A stretch of DNA of 19,658 nt from Candidatus Nanopelagicales bacterium (GCA_030832365.1 JAURJF010000010.1:1-19658); one strand, 5' to 3'. Shown: positions 1 to 6,744, counted from the first letter of the stretch. Made by a program: numbers and translations. Notes: a model not told the origin generated them from the letters alone.

Positions 1-263
1 ACATGAGTTACTTGTTCATCGATAGCAAGGTTTCTATGGATAATTCCAATACCGCCAGCTTTAGCCATAGCAATTGCCATTGCTGATTCAGTCACAGTAT
101 CCATCGCCGAGGAGATTAAAGGGATATCTAATTGGATCGAGCGGGTAAGAAAAGTCTTTGTTTCAACCTCTGAGGGCACTACCTCTGATGCATCTGGAAG
201 CAGGAGAACGTCATCGTAGGTAAGGCCAAGCATTGCGACCTTCTCATTAACGCTCTCACTCAC
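1..263 (-). CDS. guaB: IMP dehydrogenase, N-terminal part (truncated by window edge)
   Basis: About 87 N-terminal residues are visible; the 3' end lies beyond the window start. IMP dehydrogenase oxidises IMP to XMP with NAD+, the committed step of GTP synthesis, in the cytoplasm. The recognisable family signatures are LTYDDVLLLP at about residues 13-22, SAMDTVTE in the first barrel strand region, and MAKAGGIGIIHRN. The CBS pair and catalytic Cys loop are outside the window. The start is GTG at 261-263, chosen because GGTGGAG lies just upstream as a Shine-Dalgarno sequence. The gene follows the MerR-type regulator by 25 nt on the same strand, so the two may be co-transcribed. In M. tuberculosis guaB2 also lies near whiB3. 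Whether this is the catalytic guaB or a guaB-related paralogue cannot be settled from the N-terminus, but the motifs fit true IMPDH. Confidence 0.93.
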   Translation of the reverse strand, partial: MSESVNEKVAMLGLTYDDVLLLPDASEVVPSEVETKTFLTRSIQLDIPLISSAMDTVTESAMAIAMAKAGGIGIIHRNLAIDEQVTH

Positions 264-288
264 CGCTCCACCTTAATGGCTAGGGTAT

Positions 289-1218
289 TTAAGCTCCAAC
301 TGCCCGCGTAATTTCAGTTATCGCGCTATCAAGGCAATCGACTTTTACTAGCGATTTCTTTGAAGTTTTATGCCATCCCGGCCCCCCAAGAATTATTCGC
401 GGCGCTGGCCTAACTCTTGGAATATCGCCAACCACTTCACTCTTTCCATTCTTAGCCAATTGCGCCCAGAGAAAGACAGCAGGTGGAGCAGACTTTTTCA
501 CCATCGCACCTACTGCAGAAATTGGAGTTCTCGCCCCTAGAAATTGGGATTGAATGTTTCTCTCCGCAAGAGCTGCCCCCAAGGTATAGAGCGCCAGAGT
601 GTGCATCTCCTCACCAATGCAAGCAAGCAATACTGGACGGGGATTAATTGGATTCACAGGTGTTTGATTAGAGCTCTGCATCAGTCGAGTTATGATTTCG
701 GTAAGTAAGTGTTCAATCTCAATTCCAGTGCCAAGTTCTGCCCATTCATTTCCCACGGCAATAAGAACGGGAACTATGAGTTCGTTCCAAGTATTAATAA
801 TTCCGCGCTTTTCAATCTGCTGCCTAAGAACATTTTCGATAAAACTTCGATCATAAACCCTGGCAGCTTTTAGAAGTGATTCAATCAAATCCGAGCAATC
901 GACTACTTCAACGGCTACTTCTCTGCTAGATGAAGATTCAAAACTCTTTGTTCTACTCTTTAGCGCTACCTCAGCAGCATCACATGGTGAGTAGCCTTGA
1001 ATAATTAACTTTCGCATTAAGGTAAGTCTGGCTAAATCTTTGGCGCTATATCTGCGGTGCTCACCCTCAACATGACTTGATGGACCAAGGCCATATCTGC
1101 GATCCCAAGTTCTAAGCGTGGCTGGAGCTATGCCGAGTCTGCGAGCTACTGAGGCGACGGTTAAACGCTCAACTTCTAAGCCAGCCTTAAGGTTGGCACT
1201 TTTGGGGCGCTGGGCCAT
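289..1218 (-). CDS. MerR-type transcriptional regulator with B12-binding-like C-terminal domain
   Basis: 309 aa. An N-terminal MerR-type winged helix-turn-helix spans about residues 17-85 (VASVARRLGIAPATLRTWDRRYG, then the wing HRRYS). A helical-bundle segment follows at about 110-180, then a Rossmann-like cobalamin-binding-type domain at about 194-305. The helical part keeps the W-x9-E-H signature of CarH/LitR-type proteins (Trp159, Glu169, His170). The E-x-H-x-x-G cobalamin motif appears as Glu204-x-His206-x-x-Ala209, so the lower-ligand His is present but the Gly is Ala. The residue after Trp159 is Ala, where Thermus CarH has the His that caps cobalt after illumination. It is therefore a CarH relative whose ligand binding and light response are uncertain. 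It lies divergent to whiB and upstream of guaB. No clear Shine-Dalgarno precedes the ATG, so a leaderless start is possible, but no convincing -10 was found. The target genes are unknown. Confidence 0.85.
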   Translation of the reverse strand: MAQRPKSANLKAGLEVERLTVASVARRLGIAPATLRTWDRRYGLGPSSHVEGEHRRYSAKDLARLTLMRKLIIQGYSPCDAAEVALKSRTKSFESSSSREVAVEVVDCSDLIESLLKAARVYDRSFIENVLRQQIEKRGIINTWNELIVPVLIAVGNEWAELGTGIEIEHLLTEIITRLMQSSNQTPVNPINPRPVLLACIGEEMHTLALYTLGAALAERNIQSQFLGARTPISAVGAMVKKSAPPAVFLWAQLAKNGKSEVVGDIPRVRPAPRIILGGPGWHKTSKKSLVKVDCLDSAITEITRAVGA

Positions 1219-1226
1219 GGGCCAAT

Positions 1227-1246
1227 AGTGGTGCTTATCACCTACT
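1227..1246. promoter_or_regulatory. Inverted repeat in the merR-like / whiB intergenic region, candidate operator
   Basis: The dyad GGTG-CTTAT-CACC (1230-1242) is flanked by AGT on the left and ACT on the right, offset by one base. It lies just upstream of the minus-strand regulator start (1218) in the only divergent intergenic region of the window. Autoregulation by the adjacent MerR-type protein is an inference; the arms are short and could be chance. Confidence 0.3.
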
Positions 1247-1283
1247 TTTGCGACCCGAAATCAAAGAAATTACCCCAAAGTAC

Positions 1284-1312
1284 TTGAACAACCTATGGCG
1301 CGATTGTATATT
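1284..1312 (+). promoter_or_regulatory. whiB promoter predicting a leaderless transcript
   Basis: The -35 TTGAAC is at 1284-1289 and the -10 TATATT at 1307-1312, separated by exactly 17 nt. Seven bases after the -10 is position 1319, the A of the whiB ATG. Transcription would therefore start on the start codon. Leaderless mRNAs are common in actinobacteria. Confidence 0.7.
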
Positions 1313-1318
1313 AGGGCC

Positions 1319-1621
1319 ATGTCAGAGACCTCCCGCCTACCAAAGCCCGTTATAGATAACTGGCAGTGGCAATTTGAAGGCGCCTGCCGCTCCCTTCCAA
1401 CTGAGATGTTCTTTCATCCAGATGGAGAGCGTGGTCCAAGGCGTCGCGCTAGAGAAAATGCTGCAAAGGCAGTCTGTTCAACCTGTCCAGTATTAGCTGC
1501 TTGTAGAGCTCACGCCCTTGCCTCACAAGAGCCATATGGAATTTGGGGCGGTTTAACTGAAGATGAACGACTTGAGATCATCTCTCGCGCATCGCGCCAG
1601 AGCAACCCTCATAGCGCATAA
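1319..1621 (+). CDS. WhiB-family iron-sulfur transcriptional regulator, WhiB3/WhiD type
   Basis: 100 aa. It carries the four cluster-ligating cysteines Cys23, Cys53, Cys56 and Cys62 (C-x29-C-x2-C-x5-C), which bind a [4Fe-4S] cluster in this family. The GIWGG turn (74-78) and the following LTEDER are the family's sigma/DNA-interaction region. The N-terminal half (RLP near residue 6, a W-x-W pair, FFHPDGERG, ARENAAK) matches M. tuberculosis WhiB3 and Streptomyces WhiD rather than WhiB1, 2 or 7. The position beside groEL1 also matches whiB3 in M. tuberculosis. An upstream in-frame ATG at 1295 would give 108 aa, but the ATG at 1319 aligns with the WhiD N-terminus and falls on the predicted transcription start, so I chose it. 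It is the only plus-strand gene and converges on the TerC gene with 9 nt between stop codons. A redox or nitric-oxide sensing role is inferred from the family. Confidence 0.92.
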   Translation: MSETSRLPKPVIDNWQWQFEGACRSLPTEMFFHPDGERGPRRRARENAAKAVCSTCPVLAACRAHALASQEPYGIWGGLTEDERLEIISRASRQSNPHSA

Positions 1622-1630
1622 CACAACTAC

Positions 1631-2557
1631 TTACTCTTTACCTCTTTCATAATTCCCACTCGCTCTAAGGCTAATAACGGTCGTTACCGCCAAGGCAGAG
1701 ATAATCACGCCAAGTGAGACAGTTAATGAAACATGTGGCACTTTGAAGCCATAGATGTAATCAACTCCAATTCCATGCAAGGCTTCAATTATTAGCTTAA
1801 TTCCAATAAAGCCTAGAACAATTGATAAACCTTTAGAGAGATAGACCAGGCGCTTTAATAGAATACCAACTAGAAAATAAAGCTGACGAAGTCCCATCAG
1901 GGCAAAAGCATTGGCCATAAAGACAATGTAGGGATCTCTAGTTAAACCAAAGATTGCAGGGATTGAGTCAAGAGCAAAGAGTAGATCAGTGGTTCCAAGA
2001 GCAACTAGCGCAATGGTGAATGTGGAATAACCACGCTTTCTAAGAGCGGTGATTACTCGATTTTCTTGCCACTCATCTTCTTCTGGATCCTCAGTAATTA
2101 ACTTATATGCAGTCCAAATCAAGATAGCTCCAAAGAAGAAGAATACGGCGACAAATCTCTCAACGACTGCAGCGCCAATAACTATGAATATGCCGCGCAT
2201 TACCAGGGCCATCAAAATTCCTAGAAGTAGCACTAACTGTTCTTTCTCTTTTTCAATCTTTAACCTAGATAAAATGATGAGAAATACAAAGAGGTTATCG
2301 ATTGAAAGTGAATACTCAGTTATCCAGCCAGCAAAGAACTCAGCCGACTTGGTCTGTCCGCCCCAACTGCGCAGTGAGATTCCAAAGGCAATGGCAGCTG
2401 AGACATAAATTCCGGTCCAGATTGCCGCCTCTTTTAGGGTGGTTATAGAGTTTCGATGAAACCAAGCCCAGATCAAATCGCCCAGGGTTACCAAGAAAAT
2501 CACGCCAAGAGTTATCGCCCAGATATGGGTTGAGATATTGAGAGATTCACTAACCAT
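1631..2557 (-). CDS. TerC/Alx-family integral membrane protein, probable metal (Mn) exporter
   Basis: 308 aa with roughly eight to nine hydrophobic segments spread over the full length, as usual for the family. The TerC signatures are present: the acidic EYSLSIDNLFVF stretch (Glu81, Asp87, Asn88) and GTTDLLFALDSIPA (Asp191, Asp197). These carry the transmembrane acidic residues thought to bind metal. A charged cytoplasmic loop (EDPEEDEWQE, about 156-165) lies in the middle. Some family members (Alx, MeeF/MeeY) export manganese, including to metalate exported enzymes; tellurite resistance is the historical name only. No Shine-Dalgarno sequence precedes the ATG, and an A/T-rich -10-like element sits only about 8 nt upstream, suggesting a leaderless or nearly leaderless mRNA. 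It follows groEL on the same strand, separated by a hairpin. Substrate unproven. Confidence 0.88.
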   Translation of the reverse strand: MVSESLNISTHIWAITLGVIFLVTLGDLIWAWFHRNSITTLKEAAIWTGIYVSAAIAFGISLRSWGGQTKSAEFFAGWITEYSLSIDNLFVFLIILSRLKIEKEKEQLVLLLGILMALVMRGIFIVIGAAVVERFVAVFFFFGAILIWTAYKLITEDPEEDEWQENRVITALRKRGYSTFTIALVALGTTDLLFALDSIPAIFGLTRDPYIVFMANAFALMGLRQLYFLVGILLKRLVYLSKGLSIVLGFIGIKLIIEALHGIGVDYIYGFKVPHVSLTVSLGVIISALAVTTVISLRASGNYERGKE

Positions 2558-2564
2558 GGCGGTG

Positions 2565-2572
2565 AGTTTATA
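2565..2572 (-). promoter_or_regulatory. Possible -10 element for the TerC-family gene
   Basis: On the minus strand the sequence TATAAACT offers either TATAAA (2567-2572) or TAAACT (2565-2570) as a -10. Transcription would start at about 2558-2560, zero to three bases before the ATG at 2557. No good -35 was found. The support is position plus the absence of a Shine-Dalgarno sequence. Confidence 0.35.
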
Positions 2573-2574
2573 GA

Positions 2575-2609
2575 GAAAGAGCCCTGATGTTTTCCATCAA
2601 GGCTCTTTC
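2575..2609 (-). terminator. Hairpin terminator after groEL
   Basis: Arms GAAAGAGCC (2575-2583) and GGCTCTTTC (2601-2609) pair perfectly. A second inner stem TGATG/CATCA closes a 5-nt loop, with one C/A mismatch between the stems. It begins about 22 nt after the groEL stop codon and lies before the TerC start. In the groEL direction it is followed by a mixed TCTATAAAC rather than a clean U-tract, so termination may be partial. Confidence 0.65.
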
Positions 2610-2631
2610 CTTACTCTTTTTATCACTTAAA

Positions 2632-4266
2632 TTAGTGACTATGGCCACCTGGTCCATGGCTATGGCCATGTCCTGATGCTTCATCCTTCTTATCTTCTGG
2701 GGTTTCAAAGACAAGTGCTTCAGTTGTAATAAACATTGCAGCAATTGAGGCCGCATTGGCAAGAGCTGAGCGAGTAACCTTGACTGGATCGATAACTCCA
2801 GCTTTAACTAGATCACCATACTCATCGGTTGCCGCATTAAAGCCTTCATTTGGCTTTAGCGTTCTCACCTTTGCTACAACTACATAGCCTTCTTGTCCTG
2901 CATTCTCTGCAATCCAACGAAGTGGCTCTTGGCAGGCTTTAGCAACCAAGCGAACACCGACTGCTGAATCTCCTTCATGGCCAAGATCGCCATCAAGAAC
3001 AGTTGCAGCATGAACTAGAGCCGCTCCGCCGCCAACCACGATGCCCTCTTCAACGGCTGCGCGAGTAGCAGAGATTGCATCTTCTAGGCGATGCTTCTTC
3101 TCTTTTAATTCAACTTCGGTATGTGCTCCAACTTTGATAACGCAGACGCCGCCGGAGAGCTTTGCAAGGCGCTCCTGAAGCTTCTCTCTATCCCAATCAG
3201 AGTCAGCTGCTTCAATCTCTCGCCTCAACTCAGCGATGCGACCTTCCACATCTTTCTTGTTTCCAGCTCCATCAACAATGGTGGTGTTATCTTTAGTAAT
3301 AACAATTCTGCGAGCTTTTCCAAGCATGTCAATTGAAATCTGATCTAGCTTTAGACCAACTTCACTTGAGATAACTTGGCCGCCAGTTAGTACTGCAATA
3401 TCTTGCAGCATCGCCTTGCGACGATCTCCAAAGCCTGGAGCCTTAACAGCTGCTGAGGTAAAGACCCCACGCATGCGGTTTACAACCAGCGTTGAAAGGG
3501 CTTCGCCTTCAACATCTTCAGCAATAATCAATAGCGGCTTTGAGGCCTTTGCAACCTGCTCAAGAATTGGCAGTAGGTCAGCTAGAGCTGAGATTTTGCC
3601 GGCAGAGATCAAGATATAGGCATCCTCAAGGGTTGCCTCCATGCGATCTTGATCGGTCACAAAGTATGGCGAGATATAACCTTTATCAAATTGCATACCT
3701 TCAGTAAATTCCAGCTCAAGGCCAGTTGTTGAAGATTCTTCAACGGTAATTACGCCATCTTTACCAACTTTATCCATCGCCTCAGCAATTAGATCACCAA
3801 TACTGCGATCTTGAGCAGAGATAGTTGCAACATCTGCAATCTGCTCTTTAGCAGAGATCTTGGTGGAGTTAGCTCTTAGCTTCTCAACGACTGCAGCAAC
3901 TGCAGCTTCAATTCCAGCTTTGATTCCCATTGGCTGGGCTCCAGCTGCAAGGTTTCGTAGGCCTTCACGGACCATTGCCTGGGCAAGAACTGTGGCAGTT
4001 GTAGTGCCATCTCCTGCAACATCATTGGTCTTTTCAGCAACCTGCTTAACTAATTGAGCTCCCATATTTTCGGAAGGATCAGAGAGTTCAATTTCCTTAG
4101 CGATGGTTACACCATCATTGGTAATTAAAGGCGCGCCAAATGACTTGCCGATAACAACGTTACGTCCCTTAGGTCCTAGCGTTACTTTGACAGTATCGGC
4201 AAGGATGTTAACTCCACGCTCCATAGCGCGACGAGCGCTTTCATCAAATTGCAGTGATTTACCCAT
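2632..4266 (-). CDS. groEL: Chaperonin GroEL, GroEL1-like with His-rich tail
   Basis: 544 aa, normal for the 60 kDa chaperonin that folds proteins in an ATP-driven double-ring complex with GroES in the cytoplasm. Diagnostic sequences include LGPKGRNVV near residue 31, the ATPase loop GDGTTTATV near residue 85 and the EEGIVVGGGAAL region near 410. Instead of the usual Gly-Gly-Met C-terminal repeat, the last 13 residues contain five histidines alternating with Gly and Ser. Mycobacterial GroEL1, which like this gene sits beside groES and whiB3, also has a His-rich tail, whereas GroEL2 has the Gly-Met tail. It lies 27 nt downstream of groES in the CIRCE-controlled operon and is followed by a hairpin. 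The Shine-Dalgarno sequence is weak (AGAAGAGAAG). No second groEL is in the window, so whether this is the sole housekeeping chaperonin cannot be decided here. Confidence 0.97.
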   Translation of the reverse strand: MGKSLQFDESARRAMERGVNILADTVKVTLGPKGRNVVIGKSFGAPLITNDGVTIAKEIELSDPSENMGAQLVKQVAEKTNDVAGDGTTTATVLAQAMVREGLRNLAAGAQPMGIKAGIEAAVAAVVEKLRANSTKISAKEQIADVATISAQDRSIGDLIAEAMDKVGKDGVITVEESSTTGLELEFTEGMQFDKGYISPYFVTDQDRMEATLEDAYILISAGKISALADLLPILEQVAKASKPLLIIAEDVEGEALSTLVVNRMRGVFTSAAVKAPGFGDRRKAMLQDIAVLTGGQVISSEVGLKLDQISIDMLGKARRIVITKDNTTIVDGAGNKKDVEGRIAELRREIEAADSDWDREKLQERLAKLSGGVCVIKVGAHTEVELKEKKHRLEDAISATRAAVEEGIVVGGGAALVHAATVLDGDLGHEGDSAVGVRLVAKACQEPLRWIAENAGQEGYVVVAKVRTLKPNEGFNAATDEYGDLVKAGVIDPVKVTRSALANAASIAAMFITTEALVFETPEDKKDEASGHGHSHGPGGHSH

Positions 4267-4293
4267 TTTTAGTTATCTTCTCTTCTTCGTTAA

Positions 4294-4587
4294 TTACTTC
4301 GCGATTACTGCAAGGATGTCACGGGCTGAGAGAACTAAATATTCCTCGCCACCATGTTTAATTTCAGTTCCACCGTATTTGCTATAGAGAACTACATCGC
4401 CAACTTTGATATCCATTGGCACGCGAACTCCATCATCAAATCGTCCTGGACCAACTGCAACTACTGTGCCCTCTTGTGGCTTCTCTTTTGCAGTATCTGG
4501 AATAACTAGACCTGATGCGGTCTTCTCTTCAGCTTCGTTAATTTTGATAACGATACGATCTTCAAGCGGCTTAATGGCAATGGCCAT
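4294..4587 (-). CDS. groES: Co-chaperonin GroES
   Basis: 97 aa, the usual size for the 10 kDa lid protein that caps GroEL. The opening IKPLEDRIVIKINEAEEKT and the mobile-loop region TASGLVIPDTAKEKPQ (about 23-38), followed by G-V-AVGPGR, are the classical GroES signature; YSKYGGTEIKHGGEEYLVL is the conserved C-terminal half. The ATG at 4585-4587 has a good Shine-Dalgarno sequence (AAGGAG, 8 nt upstream). The roughly 70-nt leader begins inside a CIRCE inverted repeat, so the operon is expected to be heat-inducible through HrcA. It is the first gene of groES-groEL. Confidence 0.98.
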   Translation of the reverse strand: MAIAIKPLEDRIVIKINEAEEKTASGLVIPDTAKEKPQEGTVVAVGPGRFDDGVRVPMDIKVGDVVLYSKYGGTEIKHGGEEYLVLSARDILAVIAK

Positions 4588-4632
4588 CGTTATTGCTCCT
4601 TCTTCATCGAGTTTTTTCCTACTTCGGGTGTT

Positions 4633-4659
4633 TTATCACTCTCACCCGCTGAGTGCTAA
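4633..4659 (-). promoter_or_regulatory. CIRCE element (HrcA operator)
   Basis: TTATCACTC, a 9-nt spacer (TCACCCGCT), then GAGTGCTAA. The consensus CIRCE is TTAGCACTC-N9-GAGTGCTAA, so there is one mismatch in 18 arm positions. It overlaps the predicted +1 of groES, the usual place for HrcA repression, which heat relieves. hrcA itself is not in the window. Confidence 0.93.
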
Positions 4660-4664
4660 CGCCA

Positions 4665-4693
4665 AGCCTAGAGGCCTCTATTCCCGTTCTCAA
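4665..4693 (-). promoter_or_regulatory. groES-groEL promoter with an embedded palindrome
   Basis: On the minus strand the -35 is TTGAGA (4688-4693) and the -10 TAGGCT (4665-4670), with a 17-nt spacer. The predicted start is near 4658, inside the CIRCE. A perfect 12-bp palindrome, TAGAGGCCTCTA (4669-4680), fills part of the spacer and touches the -10. The promoter lies directly after the tsaD stop codon (4706-4708). Confidence 0.6.
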
Positions 4694-4705
4694 ATCCACA
4701 AGGCT

Positions 4706-5740
4706 CTAGGCCCAGATAGCTATCGAGGGGCTGATCTCAGAGGCGACCTGAATGCCTAGCTTTGAGGGGGCAATCCCGTTTGAGATGGCAAGGGAGCCCA
4801 GGGCAGCCACCATCGCCCCATTATCCGTGCAGAGATTGGCAGGGGGGCTTCGAAGCTCAATGCCTGCCTTCTCGCATCTGGAAGCCGCAAGGCTTCTAAG
4901 GCGAGAGTTTGCTCCAACCCCTCCGGCAATTATCAAGGTTTGAATTCCGCTGGATAGGCAGGCCTTAACCGCCTTATCAAGTAAGACATCAACAACTGCT
5001 TCTTGAAAAGAGGCAGAGACATCAGAGCGGTTATATGAAGGATTGGCTGTTAAATATCTTGAAACTGCAGTCTTAAGACCTGAAAAGGAGAAATCAAATC
5101 GATGCTCTGCCATATCTTTTGCTTGGTTAAGCCCGCGAGGAAAATTAATTGCATCACCTCTGCCATCTTTGGCATCTCTATCAATTAATGGCCCGCCAGG
5201 AAAACCTAAATTAAGCAGGCGCGCCACTTTATCAAAGGCCTCACCAGCTGCATCATCAAGTGTTCTACCAAGTGGTTTTATATCTTTAGTTAAATCATTA
5301 ACTTGCAATATCGATGAGTGTCCCCCGCTAACTAGCAGAGCAATTGCAGGGCTAATTTTTCTATCATCACTTAATAAATCAACAGCGATATGAGCCGCTA
5401 GGTGATTGACTCCATAGAGTGGTTTATCAAGAGCAAGTGAGAGAGCGTTAGCTGTTGAAATACCAAGAAGTAGAGTGCCGACAAGTCCAGGACCTGCAGT
5501 AACTGCTATGCCATCAAGATCTTTTAGCTTCACTCCAGATTCATTTAACGCTTGAGTAATTGCTGGTTGCATCGCCTCTAGGTGAGCCCTGGAGGCAACC
5601 TCTGGAACTACGCCGCCAAATCTTGCATGCTCATCAACACTTGATGAGATGACATTTGCTAGAAGCTTTCTTCCTCTAACAATGCCAATAGCTGTCTCAT
5701 CGCAGGAGCTCTCAATACCAAGGACTAAAGGCTCGCTCAT
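4706..5740 (-). CDS. tsaD: tRNA N6-threonylcarbamoyladenosine synthase subunit TsaD (Kae1/Gcp/YgjD)
   Basis: 344 aa, the normal length. TsaD transfers the threonylcarbamoyl group from threonylcarbamoyl-AMP to A37 of ANN-decoding tRNAs, with TsaB and TsaE. The ASKHA-fold start LGIESSCDETAIG (7-19) is diagnostic. The metal-binding histidines are His113 and His117 in NHLAAH, in place of the frequent NHxxGH. LLVSGGHSSI and FSFSGLKTA are further family signatures, and GGVGANSRLR is the C-terminal nucleotide-binding turn. The ATG follows the rimI stop codon with no gap (TAGATG), with GAGGTGGAG upstream as the ribosome site. Last gene of tsaE-tsaB-rimI-tsaD; the groES promoter begins just after its TAG stop. 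Gene order as in M. tuberculosis. Confidence 0.97.
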   Translation of the reverse strand: MSEPLVLGIESSCDETAIGIVRGRKLLANVISSSVDEHARFGGVVPEVASRAHLEAMQPAITQALNESGVKLKDLDGIAVTAGPGLVGTLLLGISTANALSLALDKPLYGVNHLAAHIAVDLLSDDRKISPAIALLVSGGHSSILQVNDLTKDIKPLGRTLDDAAGEAFDKVARLLNLGFPGGPLIDRDAKDGRGDAINFPRGLNQAKDMAEHRFDFSFSGLKTAVSRYLTANPSYNRSDVSASFQEAVVDVLLDKAVKACLSSGIQTLIIAGGVGANSRLRSLAASRCEKAGIELRSPPANLCTDNGAMVAALGSLAISNGIAPSKLGIQVASEISPSIAIWA

Positions 5741-6193
5741 CTAAAGCTCCACCTCTTTTCGCATGATTAGAGCGTGAATGTTCTTGGCATAGTAATTATC
5801 ACGCCGTGAAATTAATTGATATCCAGCCTTTTGATAGAGGCTCATCGCAGCCTCATTTCCCTCACGCATTTCAAGCATTAGCGCTCTTGCTCCGCGCTGG
5901 ATTGCCCAAGATTCAAGTTTTTCTAACATGCTTGAGGCAATGCCTAGCCTTCTATGGCTCTCTTTAATGGTTAGCGTGTGAACATCTGCCACATCCCCAA
6001 GCAGGGCTACTCCTCCATAACCAATGACTTCTATCTCATCGAGTGCTACCAAATACTCTCTTGTCTTTGGCATCCCTGCAAGCTCCTCTTTAAATTGATT
6101 AGCGCTCCAAGGGCTCTCTGGATATATCTCACGCTCCATTGAGACAAGAAGTGGAATATCTAAGGAAATCATCTGGCGAAAGTTAGCCTTCAT
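5741..6193 (-). CDS. rimI: RimI-like GNAT N-acetyltransferase
   Basis: 150 aa, a single GNAT fold. The acetyl-CoA pyrophosphate loop is R-R-L-G-I-A (81-86), preceded by the beta-4 strand VHTLTIKESH. The C-terminal GNEAAMSLYQKAGYQ (112-126) is the conserved motif B region, and NYY-x-K near 133-137 is typical of the RimI group. RimI acetylates the N-terminus of ribosomal protein S18 in enterobacteria; actinobacterial RimI appears to act on a wider set of N-termini. It overlaps the tsaB stop by 4 nt (ATGA) and abuts tsaD, so the genes are translationally coupled. The precise substrate here is not deducible. Confidence 0.9.
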   Translation of the reverse strand: MKANFRQMISLDIPLLVSMEREIYPESPWSANQFKEELAGMPKTREYLVALDEIEVIGYGGVALLGDVADVHTLTIKESHRRLGIASSMLEKLESWAIQRGARALMLEMREGNEAAMSLYQKAGYQLISRRDNYYAKNIHALIMRKEVEL

Positions 6194-6744
6194 CTTGCGC
6201 TACTTTCTATCGCATCAGGACGTCTTAAATAAAAAGGCTGCTTAACATCTTGTGTTTTGGATTTGGCAAGAAGAAGAGCCATTGAGGGATAGAGCACATC
6301 GCCAAATCCAAATCCAAACTTCTTGATATCGAGATCTTTTATCTCATCTGGCGCGCAGACTGATGGCCCCTGGGTTCGAATACCATCTTGATATCTCGCC
6401 GCGTAAATCTCTTTTCGTCTGGCATCAGTTGCCACAAGGTATGAATCACAATCTATATCTATTCCATCAAGTGAGCAGACCCCAATCCAAGGAATCTGCC
6501 TAGCGTTTGCAAAGCTCATAGCAAAGATAATTCCAACCCTAAGCCCGGTATATGGCCCTGGCCCCATTCCAACAACTACTTGATTAACTTGGCTCTCAAC
6601 AGCTAGACACTCTTTAAGAAGTTTAGGCAGAGCCTCTGCATGCTCTGTTGCGCCATCATGAAAACCTGAATAGATCAGATCATTATTACTAAATAGCGCT
6701 AGTAAGGTGCGATCTGTTGCAGTATCGATAACTAGGTAGTTCAT
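6190..6744 (-). CDS. tsaB: TsaB, TsaD-binding scaffold of the t6A complex
   Basis: 184 aa, shorter than usual (about 210-230 in other bacteria), with the shortfall at the C-terminus. The N-terminal ASKHA half is intact: YLVIDTATDRT at the start and GMGPGPYTGLRVG at 59-71, the family signature. TsaB is catalytically inactive and dimerises with TsaD to form the platform for TsaE and tRNA. Overlaps are 4 nt with tsaE upstream and 4 nt with rimI downstream. No frameshift is evident: the reading frame closes with TGA inside the rimI start. Confidence 0.93.
   Translation of the reverse strand: MNYLVIDTATDRTLLALFSNNDLIYSGFHDGATEHAEALPKLLKECLAVESQVNQVVVGMGPGPYTGLRVGIIFAMSFANARQIPWIGVCSLDGIDIDCDSYLVATDARRKEIYAARYQDGIRTQGPSVCAPDEIKDLDIKKFGFGFGDVLYPSMALLLAKSKTQDVKQPFYLRRPDAIESSAR

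Noticed and set aside
1295..1318. Upstream whiB start ATG at 1295
   Set aside because: It lies between the predicted -35 and -10, and the extra eight residues do not match the WhiD/WhiB3 N-terminus.
2049..2408. Plus-strand ORF of 119 codons inside the TerC gene
   Set aside because: Entirely antisense to a well-supported membrane protein gene; Ser/Thr-rich shadow translation.
2558..2631. yybP-ykoY manganese riboswitch before the TerC gene
   Set aside because: The space is only 74 nt, is explained by a simple terminator hairpin, and lacks the conserved riboswitch loop sequences.
2568..2762. Minus-strand ORF of 64 codons at the groEL 3' end
   Set aside because: Out of frame with the groEL His-rich tail and continuing through the terminator hairpin.
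4406..4759. Plus-strand ORF of 117 codons
   Set aside because: It runs antisense to groES and through the CIRCE, promoter and tsaD 3' end; no domain-like sequence and composition typical of an antisense shadow.
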